NCBI GenBank assembly: GCA_029204225.1
Contig: CM055106.1
Location: forward strand, 16,783,314-16,847,313
Direction: 5' to 3'
DNA length: 64,000 nucleotides
Source of the DNA: Diphasiastrum complanatum
Taxonomy: Eukaryota > Streptophyta > Lycopodiopsida > Lycopodiales > Lycopodiaceae
Positions 1-11,479 of this stretch are shown one piece after another (the stretch's first letter is position 1; every line of letters starts with the position of its first letter). A model generated the notes under the pieces. That model did no database searches. It worked only from the letters and a program-made list of their open reading frames with translations, and was not told the DNA's origin. Made by a program: the position numbers and the translations under genes.

Positions 1-1342
1 ACTCTTTCAGAGACGTCTTACGTGAAATACGGGATGCACTTGAGATCCATCCGAAAGATCCGATTGGTAAGCTAAGGATTTGATCTTTTTCAAGATCTTA
101 AATGGTCCTCTATATCTAGGGGATGATTAGTAATATTAGCCAGTATGCATTACACTTGAATCTATCAAGATTCTCAAAAAAATACCCAGCTCCCCACTTG
201 GAAGTCTCTCGGTGATCTTTTCAGACTTGCATAAAGTTGGCCCCCATCCTGGGTACACTAGACATTCCCACGTGCAATCTGTAGCATTTTTTGCATATCA
301 TGTAGGAATCCGCTACTTTCTGAACTTTGAATGCCCGAGTCTCTACCGCAATGGGTGATATAGGTTTAAAACTATATGTGAGCACACACGGCTATAACCG
401 TTAGCCAAATGCTTACTATAATCCAATCTCCATCAAGGTGACTACCTCTCCGAGGAGATTGCTATAAAAATGTGAATAGATATCTTAACTGATCTTCTGA
501 TTATGCAGGTAATCCTTCTTTTAACCATTCAAGTATAACTAGAATCTGAACTATGATTCATCAATCACATAATTCATCAGATTCTTGTCCTATACTCAAT
601 AAAAGAATGTGATACCCTCACATAGGCAACAACCAATGATCAAAAGAACTTTTAAACTTAGAGTCATCTCTAGTTTAGCAAATACGGCCGACCAAAAGCG
701 ACCAGTGAACTTCGAATCGCGAATGTTCATAATGTCACTTTGGTACCATAAAGCCTAAACAGACACTCTATAACTACTTAATCTATACCCAAATAAACAT
801 AGTCGATTTGATAAGGTGATCAGTCGAACCAAAATTCCACTAACCTGTTTATTCATCCGGGGTATGAATACTATCCTCTCCTATGGATTAGGTATTTCCT
901 AGAATCCGAGTTAAGATTTACCAATCCCAACTCTCCATATTCCCAAGACCATATCCTATCATAAGAGTGCATCACAATTCATAAATGACACGTGAGTTGT
1001 TCCAAAAAGTCTTTTCCCATCTGAAAAGTTTCAGACTTTTCCAATTCACACATGGTGTCTATAAAAGGATTGTAATTAGACATGGCACAAATTGTCATTC
1101 CAAAGTTACGGCAACACAAATGAATTGAAATTGAAAATTTACTTCCTGAAAACCAATATGAAGTGTCTAAAAATCGAACTGATAGTATATCTGGTAGTGC
1201 ACTTACCACACAACCGATCACACCATAGCCATTCCGAACTTACCCATTTGGAGGACTTATCGCTTGGTGTTCCTTTGGAACCTGAAAAGGTACTCAGAAC
1301 CAGAGATAAACAATTGAGGAATCGTTCTAACACTATGTCATA
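1..1342. other. No recognisable gene; degraded sequence upstream of Copia pol
   Basis: I see no domain, LTR terminus or repeat here that I can name. The short open frames between about 980 and 1450 lie on both strands and carry no known motif. The last part (about 1090-1342) probably includes decayed Copia integrase, because the integrase frame that opens at 1343 has lost its catalytic core upstream, but the alignment by eye is not good enough to claim that. Confidence 0.4.
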
Positions 1343-3708
1343 ATGATGGCCTACTCGAAAGCTCCAAGGGCACTGTGGGCTGAAGCAGTAGCTACAGCCG
1401 CATACATCCAGAACAGAATAGGCAAGTCTGGTGTCCCTCACACGACACCACATGAGCTATGGTGGGGTAGAAAGCTCAGTCTGTCTCACGTCAGAATCTT
1501 TGGCTGTGCAGCTTATGCACATATTCCTGAGAAGCTTCGAAAGAAGCTTGATGAGAAAGCCGAGCAGGGATTTCTGGTAGGTTATGACCACAATTCATCA
1601 TACTACAGAGTCTACATGCCCGACATGAACACTGTGAAAATAGTGAGAGATGTCAGGTTCAATGAGAGCAGGACGATGGCCAATGACGATCCTTTCATCT
1701 ACGAAGTTATGGAGAGACAGTACTATGACGTGGCGCCAATGACAGAGGGAGCAGAGGTCGAACACAAAAACGAAGATTTTTGAGTCGTCTCCCATTCGAG
1801 CGACGAATTTGACGAAGAAAGATTCGAGAGGCAACTTGCTGCCGCAGTTCCTATAAACCAAGATGGTTCCGGACCGAGCAAAGCAGACAAAGGCAAAGGC
1901 ATAGCTGTCCCAGGAGAATCTCCCAGAAGGCCGACAAGACCACGAAGAGTGCCAGCAAGATATGTGCCAGGAAGCTCAGCTTCCACATCAAAAGAGTTCT
2001 GCGGATTCAGTGGCGAACCATAGACTTTCGAGGAAGTGATTGACAGTCCAGAGAAGGACAGATGGATCCAAGCCATGAATGAAGAGATGGAGTCCATGAA
2101 GAAGAACCAGGTATGGCCGTTGGAGCCATTACCACATAAGCGCAAGACTGTCAAATGCAAATGGGTTTCCAAGCTCAAATACGGACCAGATGGGAACATC
2201 ACGAAATACAAGGCAAGACTGGTAGCGAAAGATTTCTCTCAGAGATATGGTATTGACTACTTTGAAACCTTCTCTCCTGTCGTCAAACATTCATCCCTAC
2301 TTCTGTTATTTGCATATGTAGCAGCTTATGACCTCAAGATCCACATTGTGGACGAGAAGATAGCCTTCTTGCATGGCGAATTAGACGAAGAGATCTACAT
2401 GGATCAACCCCAAGGATATGTCTCGAATTCACTTCTTGATTATGCATGTAGAATGCACAGAAGTATCTACGGTCTAAAACAATCAGCCCGACAATGGTAC
2501 AAGAAGAAAGATCAAGCCTTGAAATCATTAGGATTCAAGCCTCTGCTGGCTGATTCTAATGTATATGTCAGAGTTATAGATGGGCAGATCATCATAGTGG
2601 CTGTATATGTGGACAACACTCTGATACTTTGCAGGAATGAGCAGCTAATTGCTGAAGTAAAGGTAGACATTTCGAAACATTTCGAGATAGTGGATCTGGG
2701 AGAAGCCAGGAGTTACCTAGGCTTACAAATTGAAAGGGACTATGAGGGAGTTAAGTTATACCTTCACCAGTCCAGATACACCCAGAAGATCCTAGAGGAC
2801 TTTGGGATGCTGAACTGCAAAGGAGCGAACACTCCAATGCTCATAGGGACGGTGCTAACAAGCGACGACTCTCCAAAGACTGAGGAAGAGAGAGAACAAA
2901 TGCAGCTCACACCTTACAGGAAGCTGATAGGATCATTGATGTACCTTGCAGACAACACACGTCCTGATATTGCTTATGTAGTGTTCAGGATGAGCCAATT
3001 GTGCACGAATCCAGGCTCAACACATTGGAAGATTACAAAACGCATTTTGCAATATCTTCAATTAACAAGGGATTATGGCTTGTGTTATTGTCATGATGTA
3101 GGTTTCAGGATATTTTCTTATAACGATGCTAGCTGGGCATCTCTCAAGGACGACTGTAAAAGCGTCTCCGAAGGATGCACCGTCGCATCAAGAGCAGCAT
3201 TTCTCTGGGTCAGCAAGAAGTAGACCGTTGTAGCCCAGTCATCCTACGAAGCAGAATATGTTGCAGCAGCAAAGATAGCCAACGAAATAATCTAGCTAAG
3301 GCAGATCCTGAACGAATTGGGCGAAACAAGGAATGAGCCCCTGGTCTTGCAGATGGAGTGATCAAGTATCACTTGATCAGGGATCTAATTGAACAGAAGA
3401 TGCTGTAGACCACCTTCATCGGAACGAAAGACATGGTTGCTGACATCTTCACTAAAGCCCTGGACAAAGGAGTCTTTAAGAGACAGAGGAGTAGTCTCGG
3501 GATCGTAAAGCTATCATGCTTTGAGAGGGAGCTGAAGAAACAAAATGTTTCTAACTACAAAGCCTTGCTAGCTTTCAACCCTCAGCCTAATGAAGATGTT
3601 CGCGAACACAAAAGTCAAGAGATACGAAGCACGAAAAGTTTCGCGAACACGAAAGTCAAAGGAAACGAAGACGAACGGCTCGAGAACATGAAAGTCAAAG
3701 GAGACTAA
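1343..3708 (+). pseudogene. Copia family A pol remnant (IN C-terminus, RT, RNase H)
   Basis: This is the 3' half of a Ty1/Copia polyprotein. From 1343 to 1783 it encodes the integrase C-terminal part (RALWAEAV, the Copia hallmark RIFGCAAYAHIP, then FLVGYD). After a frameshift at about 1783 the linker continues in another frame, and a stop lies at about 2021 just before reverse transcriptase. RT (2036 to about 2950) shows CKWVSKLKY, YKARLVAKDFSQ, FLHGELDEEIYMDQPQGYV and YGLKQSARQWY. Its catalytic box reads YVDN instead of YVDD, so the second metal-binding aspartate is lost. RNase H follows with a stop at 3223 and others further on. The end (3433-3708) shows MVADIFTKAL, the usual Copia C-terminus. 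The element cannot make an active RT. Related family A sequence lies at 36840-37757 and 57740-60386. Confidence 0.9.
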
Positions 3709-3735
3709 GACGAATGGCTCGTGAACATGAAAGAT
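3601..3735 (+). repeat. Four ~40-bp tandem units between pol and LTR of family A
   Basis: Units begin near 3601, 3642, 3681 and 3720. Each starts with a form of CGnGAACAyGAAAGTCAA, and the later units continue with GAAACGAAGACGAACGGCT-like sequence. The repeat covers the extreme C-terminus of pol and the start of the non-coding 3' leader. A shorter, rearranged form (AAAGTCAAAG, GAAGACGAACGG) precedes the LTR in the other copy at about 57785-57837, so the repeat is a trait of the family. Confidence 0.7.
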
Positions 3736-3906
3736 TTACAAACGAGAATCTTTTGCGGTCCAGTACGAGAGAAGGCAAATGACCAAAATGAAACCAACAA
3801 TAGAAATGAAAATCAACGACGGAAACGAAACCTTCTTTTGCCCTCCACGCTCCAAAGAGTACCAACGAGATCATGCAAGTACCCAGAAGTACAGATGTCT
3901 GATCTG

Positions 3907-4272
3907 ATGGCATGACGTCAGCAGATACATTTTAGGTTGTGGCTAATCTACCACTCTTGTGATTCCCTAATTAGTTGTAGATGCTTAGTCACTCTAATTT
4001 ACATAGAGCGACTATACTTACTGGATGATACTTGACATGTAGATCAACATAGTACACATACAGTGTAATATAGTAGTCTGATGCAAGTAAGCAATCAAGA
4101 CGAATATACAGAATACATGTCCGCTTGCGTGCGAAGACAATTTTGTCTAGGATCTGTAGATCCAACTGTCCGCTAGTAAAGCAAGACGATTGCTCATGAG
4201 AGAACAATGTTTCTCCCACGCCAACACACTACGTGGATTTGCATGTAGTGCTTGAAGAAATCAGAGAAAGAT
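3907..4272 (+). mobile_element. Family A 3' LTR, truncated
   Basis: From GGCATGACGTCA onward this matches 57838-58200 closely by eye, including the stretches GCTAATCTACCACTCTTGT, GTCCGCTTGCGTGCGAAG and GATTTGCATG. Similarity stops after AGAAAGAT at about 4272, where the 57.8-kb copy continues but this one changes to unrelated sequence. The LTR has therefore been cut by, or fused to, the minus-strand element that follows. The exact 5' LTR boundary is uncertain because no clear TG start or polypurine tract is visible. Confidence 0.7.
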
Positions 4273-5066
4273 ACGAAACACGAACGAGAAAATGAACTCG
4301 AACGGAAAGTGTTCGTGTGCCTATATGACTCTTTCCCTAAGCATAACTACGCCTATCAAAGAAGAGCTGTTATCAGATTAAGTATAACAAATATACATGT
4401 CAATAATGCGGTAGAGCACAAGACAATAGCGGACAAAACCGCGTGCTCTAAAAAGCTAATTCAATCTGTAAAGGAATGAAATCTATTACTGATAATAGAG
4501 AATCAATGCACAAGGCATCTACTTCATCTATCTCTGATAAGCTTCTGATGCTAAATTTATACACACTTGATCTTCAATCTCTTAATCAACGATCAATCTG
4601 AATACACAAATGGTATTCAATATATATACATAATGTGTGCAGATGAAGAAAGTACAGAGTGGATGTGTTGTTTGTAGGAGATCGTGGGTGGATGTAGTTG
4701 TTGTCAAGTCTATTAGTGCAGTTGCATGGGGAGAGCATGAAAAGAGTGTAGCGTCAGCTTTTGCTGAAGTGAACATTGGTGAAGATGCAAAAAATGTGTC
4801 ACTGTGACAAAATGCCTTTGGATTTGATTTACAGGGTGCCTTTGCTTCTTAGGGCACCTGCGGTGTTTTTGTAAGGCAGTGTCACCTTTTTTGACTGTCA
4901 CAAAGACACGTGTAAAAACACAATGTTGTGTTTTGTTTGCCTTTTCTTCGTCTGTGAGAATTTACATGTAAATATGCAGACTGCGCGACAACGTGAGTAA
5001 AAATGCAGCATGAATGGAGGCAGATTAAATATGGGATTTAGGAGAGTAGAGGAGATAAATCCTACA
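4273..5066 (-). mobile_element. 3' LTR of minus-strand Copia element
   Basis: This is the non-coding block downstream (in minus sense) of the RNase H remnant at 5074-5373. On the minus strand it begins TGTAGGATTT directly after a G-rich tract, as an LTR should. The far end (about 4273-4360) shares short stretches such as GAAACGAA and ACTACGCCTATCAA with the LTRs at 8413 and 38492, so it is a diverged relative of that LTR family. The lower-coordinate boundary is set by the family A junction and has no clean terminus. Confidence 0.6.
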
Positions 5067-5076
5067 CCCCCCCCTA
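5067..5076 (-). other. Polypurine tract of minus-strand Copia
   Basis: On the minus strand an AGGGGGGGG run lies immediately upstream of TGTAGGATTT, the LTR start. Polypurine tracts prime plus-strand DNA synthesis and mark the internal/3' LTR boundary. Confidence 0.6.
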
Positions 5077-6278
5077 ATTAGGATCCGTGAATGCCTTGAT
5101 CTTCATAATAAGCAATGCACAAAATTTGTTGTGTGCATTAACACTAAGTGCTTTCGTGAATATGTTTGCAACCATGTCCTGCGTTCTGTAGTACGTTAAG
5201 CTTACCTCTTTGTTGAGAACCTTGCCCTTGATATAGTGATATCTGATTTCAATGTGCTTACTCCTAGAGTGAAATCTAGGATTGGTTGATAAGGCAATAG
5301 CACTTTGATTATCACGGAATAAAATTGTAGGGCTGTACTGATGCAGATTAACGTCTGACAATAAATTTCTCAACCAAAACGATTCCTTGATAGATTGAGA
5401 AACAACAATGTATTCTGCTTCTATAGAACAAAGTGCGATAGAGGTTTGCTTACGACTGTTCCATGAGATAGGACCGTCGTTGAAGAAGAATGTAAATCCA
5501 GATGTGGACTTACGATTGTCTACATCTTGTCCCTAGCTTGCATCAAAATATCCACTGAGCTGATGAAGATTGTCGTTGCTGACATCTCCATAGCAGATGC
5601 ACTGGTCCATGGTAGCTCGAATATGTCCACGCCTCATTGGGGTGTCTTGCCTGAGAAGGCCTTGGTCAAACATCTGTTCTGGACGTAAGCTGCAGTGGAG
5701 ACAGCTTCAGCCCAGAATCTCTTGGGCAACGATGCATGCGATAGCATACATTTGGCAGATTCAACCAGGGTATGATTCTTCCTCTCAGCTAAGCCATTAG
5801 ACTGAGAACTGTAAGGAGTGATGAATTGCTGCTCAATGCCTTGGCTTTGACAGTACTCCTGAAACTCGATAGAGATATATTCTCCACCGTTGTTTGATCT
5901 TAGAGCCTTGATCGCTCGTCCAGTCTCCTTTTCTGCACGCGGCAGTCTTGAATTTTGTGGTTGTTTCACTTGCAGTATCTGCAAAACAGCTTCGTCTTTG
6001 TCTGTGGATTCGACTGTTCTTTGTGTTGTGCTGGTTTCTAGTTTGGCTTTGATTGCTTCGGGCCTATAAAATTGAATAGCCATTGACAACAAGTTATAAT
6101 TGTAGAATAGCTCAGGAATGGATTTTTTATCGACCTCTAGATCACCTTGTAGAGAGTTTAGAATATCTGTGCATATCCAAGTTTTTTGAGACATCATTGT
6201 AACTTCAAAGTTGATTCTTGTATATAATTGAGATATTGGTTTTGGATTCGTCCAACGTGCTTCGACCAATTGTTCCAA
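5074..6278 (-). pseudogene. Copia IN and RNase H remnant with RT deleted
   Basis: The minus-strand frame 6278-5634 ends in a Copia integrase: ETGRAIKALRSNNGGEYIS, FITPYSSQSNGLAERKN, RFWAEAVSTAAYVQNR and GKTPQ. The usual RSDNGGEY reads RSNNGGEY, so a catalytic Asp is Asn. Directly after GKTPQ (about 5634) the minus strand reads into the RNase H region: IRATMDQCICYGD, LSGYFDAS, a stop, DVDNRKSTSGFTFFFNDGPISW, then SIEAEYIVVS, and from 5373 the frame ending VANIFTKAL. The integrase C-terminus and all of RT are missing, so an internal deletion of well over 1 kb has joined the two domains. The first ~110 residues of the upstream ORF are not recognisable as integrase. Confidence 0.85.
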
Positions 6279-8412
6279 CTGACCGCTCCACCAAATGTTC
6301 TACCTGAGTGTCACGACCAAGTGTTCTGCCAGAGTGCTACAATCACATCGACTTCTGCCAAATCTCTTGATCGAACTTCAACAAAATCTTTCAACCAAGG
6401 GATTCTAGCCAAAGCAATCACTTAACGACTCAACCGTCGACATCAACCACAGAACAGCCGAATGAGTCATTCATTCAATAAAAGTATAATTTGGATGCTA
6501 TCAAAGATCCAATGCTAGCAGCTGCATGTGCCTATATCACCAAATGTGCTACAGTGAGACAATGTTCGATGAAGAGAAAGATAGATTGCAGACCAGATGA
6601 GCCAAGACTAGAAGACAATCACCGGCCAACTACCATGTGCCAGCCAACCACCATCCAAAGATGTAGAAAGGTTCGTGTGTGCTTCTCGGAAGATTACAAT
6701 TCCAATTGTGAATCCTACCCTTATCAACAAGTGGTATAGAGGTCTTGCATTGTGGAGAGATAATGGCATGACCCTTGGATAACGATGGGAGCTGGCATGT
6801 AGATGGAAAATACCACCTTGACATTTGGTCATGCTCTTGCATGGTGGTGGGCCTAGGATATAGAGGATAGTTAGCACGGAGCATATTTTGCAACGAGATC
6901 TAGGAGAGATAATGACATGACCCTTGGATAACGATGCCTGGCATGTAGATGGAAAATACCACCTTGGGAAGAAGAGTGGACATCAAAGGTAGTAAGTGTG
7001 ATTAGGAAATGTATTTTGCAGTTAGAATTTTGGTAATCCCTGTAAATAATTGCTTAATACTGGATATTAATTTCCTAGTTTAAATTCATTTAATTGAATT
7101 AATAAATGTTATCTTTGTAACCATTGAGTTATTCGCAGTTTTGGATGTCAAATGTGATATTAGGGATGGAATCTGATACGTGGATTACATTGGGTTTGTT
7201 AGTTGATGGAAGCTTGTCTCTAGATTTGACGCATCAATAGGGTTTTGAAGCTTATCATTAATCAAAAAAGATCAGAATGTAATTTCTCGAATATAAGATA
7301 TCAGACTGATTTATATATTGTTTCCAGCATGAAGTTATTCTTCTGAAAGACTGTTATGTCATATAAATTACTTCTTGTGTGAATAGACTTGGAATTCAAA
7401 TAAATTCTAAAAAAATAACGTTTCAATTTCTCAAACCTAAAATATCTCTGTTGCATAAATGGATTTTGATGGAATAGTAGTTTCTATCACTCAGATTGAA
7501 AATATTTGAAGTAGAAGTCTTGTTTGTAACGAAGTGAATCCTTTAGTGGAAGCACTTATTACTGACTTTTCTTGGATTTGGATATTTTCATATATCATCT
7601 TTCCAATTAACTTTTATTGAAATTGATAATTTCTTTAAAAGGAGGGGTGAAGTGGTGGGATAAATTTATATTTGAGAATCTGTGGTTTGCATAGTTTTCA
7701 GAAAAGAACCAGTTGTGGCTTAGAAATGAGATTACTCTAGAAGTAATTTCCAATAGATTCAGAGTAAGATGCCTAATTGGAACTTTTCGAATAAGAGAAA
7801 TTCTCTAGAGATTGTGTGGACAATCTGGAACAAGTGTGGAATTTGAATCATTATCTATGAGTAGTATAATAAAAGGTCAAAGGTTACTAATTCTATTTTT
7901 ATTGGAATAGAAATAAGTTTGATCAGAATTTAAGTCTAAGAGTTTTGTATTGGAACAACCTAATCTTAGTTTTAGTACTAGGATCAGAGAGGGGTGGTTT
8001 AAGTGGAAGAAATCATGCTTTAAAAAGAAATTGGATTGGAAAACTACTGAAAGTGAATTTTATTCATCTCAGAGATCTCCCAAATATGTTATTTACTCGT
8101 GAGAAATAAAATATCTTTTGTAGCTGAGTTACAAGATCTCAGTGAGATATGTGCGTAACATATGTGGGTTATGGAGAAATCTGCCAGATAAGAATGTGTT
8201 TATGTACTGGATCATAGTGAGATTATTCTCATGTGTGCACAATTAATCTTGTATGAATTTACTGTGTAATCCTAGTACTAAGGTTATCTGGTGCACTTAA
8301 CCTAGTCGGCGAACATGAACATATGATCAAATATTGTTTTGACATATACTTGTAGAGTTAACAAATCTTTTAATGGAAGATTTATGGATTAACTTATAAA
8401 TGATTTGGGTAT
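6279..8412. other. No gene recognised; AT-rich sequence with one duplicated 65-bp segment
   Basis: No domain, LTR end or RNA gene is visible. The only structure I found is a pair of near-identical segments at 6754-6820 and 6903-6966. The rest (about 7020-8412) is AT-rich with short, scattered open frames on both strands and probably represents old retrotransposon sequence. Confidence 0.4.
6754..6966 (+). repeat. Direct repeat, two ~65-bp copies about 149 bp apart
   Basis: Both copies read GAGAGATAATGRCATGACC, then CTTGGATAACGATG, a 2-6 base variable spot, and CTGGCATGTAGATGGAAAATA. Copy 1 is 6754-6820 and copy 2 is 6903-6966. They differ by one substitution and a short indel, so the duplication is fairly recent. 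Confidence 0.7.
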
Positions 8413-8932
8413 GTCGAAAAGTGGTCTGCAGAAGATAGGTCTAGCTCAAAAAGAAACGAATAAAAATAATTTGTGTGTCTAGAAAGAAAACCTTTCATGC
8501 ATGGCGGAATAAACTATCATCATCTTTCCAATGCATGACTATGCCTATCAATTTCAAATAAGACAATAGTGATAAAAATCACGTTTGAACTTATAGTAAC
8601 TAACGTTGAAATCTTCAGTACTACAGTGATTACGTAGCCAAACAGTTAAGCATCGAAGATTATCAGACAAATAATTAGTCGCGCAGAAATACAGAAACGC
8701 ATACAGTCTGAGATGAAACTCATCACAATGCAGAATAGTATTGATTCAAAATGAAACAGAAGTAAATGAGTACAATAAGTTGTGGATTAAAGCCATGTAC
8801 TCTATGCTATCTCTGAGCGACTAAAAATGACAGTCTGAATTAATGCGCAATGCTGATGAGCAGTAGCACAATAGCAATCTCTAAAACAACTCTAAGGAAT
8901 GAGCTCGAATGCTCAGGAGTGTTCAAGCTTGC

Positions 8933-9061
<129 letters not shown>

Positions 9062-9424
9062 AACTATTCAAACGCTTTTGATAATTCTGATTTTCAATGA
9101 ATTAATCTATATGAATATGAACAGCTATTTATACTAAGAAATTCGGTCGTCAATTGCAATTGCTAGTTGGTTGGTGATCCGTAGGCATCCATCTGGTCCT
9201 TGTCATTGATTGCTGATAAGTGGTGAAATTGGTCGTAAACGTTCTGTCTGCATAAATGGACCAAAACTGTAGCTCTACAGAAATGAACTAAAACAGCCAC
9301 AAGCGACACTGTCGGGTTTTTTGCAAAAAAGTGAAAAAGACAAAGGTGCCCTTAAATCTCATTTAGGGTTGTCCCACACTTTGCCAGAGTCATTTTCTTA
9401 ACATTTGAGGCTCTTTGGAAAAAA

Positions 9425-9530
9425 CAAAAAATGCAACACTGTGATTTTACACGAGATTTCTGTCAGGCAAAAAATGTGACACTGTGACTTTACACGAGAT
9501 TTATATCAGGCAAAAAATGCAACATTGTCG
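9425..9530 (+). repeat. 43-bp tandem units within the LTR
   Basis: Units start at 9425, 9468 and 9511, each beginning CAAAAAATGynAC and continuing ACTGTGAyTTTACACGAGAT; the third is partial. The sister LTR at about 39385-39450 has one fewer unit. The same core (GACACTGT) recurs at about 9305 and in the LTR fragment near 21672. Confidence 0.65.
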
Positions 9531-9650
9531 TAAACTCCGTGTAATTTTGCAGACTATGTGAAAACACTTTCTGCAAACTGTGTAAACACACGGGAAAATC
9601 CACAGAACTGGATAAATAATGGATGAAAATTAAAACCGATTAGACGACCA

Positions 9651-11100
9651 GCTACTATGAAAATATCAAGACAATTGGAGCAAGGATCATCATCTTCAAT
9701 CAGGTTCTCGTTGGACATGATGCCATCTGGGGCGGTGGGATCAGTCCGATCTGACGATGGTATAAAAACTGTTTGAACAAATGCTCATCAGGCAACGGTT
9801 GGTTACCCTTGGCAACCTTTGATGGCGAAGCAGGTGGGGTTTGAGAAGCAACAGTGGAAATGGGGTTGAGGACGGTTTGTCCAAACGAGAGGATGGGAGG
9901 AACAAAGGAAAACTGAAGGGTGGTGTGGAGTATGGAGGAAGGCGAGGATGGAGCAGAAAGGGTCCGACGTGGGGGTGAAAATTTGATGACTTGCATCCAC
10001 GCTAGAGTGTCGGGAGACAACTGAGAACCATAGGGATTAAACGTGAGGGGAGCAACGGTGGTGTAAGGAGTAATGGAGGATGCAATGGTGATGGACGGAG
10101 TAGTGGATTATGAAACAGAAATGGAAGTGGTATCAATAGAGAAAACAAGAATGAAAACAGAAACAATTGTGGATGGAACAGAAAGAGGGGTAGTAACAAC
10201 AGAGACTGAAGTGGACGGTTGCACGGAAGAAGAAGTGGCGGTGGTTGATGGAGTTGTTAGTGCGATGGTGGCAATGCGTCTTCGGGTAGTAGGTAGAGAT
10301 GAAGATGTAGAGGCAGCGCCACGCATTCATTTGTTGGCTGTTGTGTCAGTAATTGCAGGTTGGGAGGAGGTGGATGCTTGAGATGGCAGATAGAGGTTAG
10401 TGTGCGACATGATGGAAGACAAAAGGGATGACCGATGGAAGCCGCGCACTTTTGCCTCAAGAAGAGTGCAGGCAAAGTTACACAATAGGGGGCCTGCTGC
10501 GACACGGTCACGGTTCTTGGGTTTGATAGAGGTGGTTAGTTCACGAAAAAGCTATGCCAGTCGTATGGCACAATCGAGGGGCCAGAAAATTTCAGAAAGG
10601 ATTCCACTATCTGACTCAGCAACTTGGACTGGATTTTGTCCTTGCAAAATGTTGAAATAACTAGAAAGTAATTCAACAGATGAGCGGCCGTCTGAATGAC
10701 GAGTTCCGTGATAGCATCTATCAAGTAACTATTGTTAGTCTAGATTGGGATTTTTGGGACAGTTTGGGTGATGAAAGGTTTGATCAGAGTTTTGACGTGG
10801 CGATGGGAGATGGGCTGACGATCACCGGACATAATGCCAATGATGACCATCGAGTTTGCGTTAATTCTGACCTTGTACATGGTACCTTGGTACAGGAAGT
10901 GGAAGTGTGTCTTTGGTGCGTCCCAGGTTGCGTAAGTGTTTGAAATTCAGCTTCTGGGAACCCTCGCACACACTAAAAAATGATGATTCCTCCATCAAGA
11001 ACTCTTGCAAAGATTTTTATCGATGCATTTGGGTCGGATCTAGTGATTATCCAAGTTTCAAGAGCTATCTCTTAGGGGATCTCCAAAAATCATGATAAAA
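9651..11100. other. Unrecognised region with Pro/Ser/Thr-rich frames on the minus strand
   Basis: Several minus-strand frames (10020-9700, 10326-10108, 10511-10257, 10724-10536) are rich in Pro, Ser and Thr, and together they could be remnants of one low-complexity coding region broken by frameshifts. No conserved motif identifies it. Plus-strand frames over the same DNA are Val/Glu/Asp-rich mirror images. It could be an element-specific gag-like region or a decayed host exon; I cannot tell which. Confidence 0.3.
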
Positions 11101-11479
11101 GTACTCTTTTAGAGTGTTTTTTGACGAGATTTTGAGATTTTCTGATTTTTAACTTTTACAATTTGGCAATCAGCTTCATCCATGTTTCATTTGACAGTTG
11201 GTAGTTCTCTGGAAGTTCTGATGGATAATTGGTAGCAGATCTACCAGTTCTGGTTGAATTTTGTCCTTAATTTGACATAGTTACTGAGATCGAAGTCTCT
11301 GATCTACAAATTTAGGGGACTTATTGGCATATTCTGATGATTTGCTTTCTCCTTGATCCCATCTGGATCTGGATCCCTCTTGGATTCTAATAGATTTCCC
11401 CGATCTTGCCAAGATTTGGCCGAATCTTGATTAATCTAGCTTGATTTGGCTCGATCTTCCTAGATCTAGTGGTGATGGT

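Noticed and set aside
10073-10381. Val/Glu/Asp-rich plus-strand frame as a gene
   Set aside because: Mirror of equally long minus-strand frames over the same low-complexity DNA; no start context or motif.
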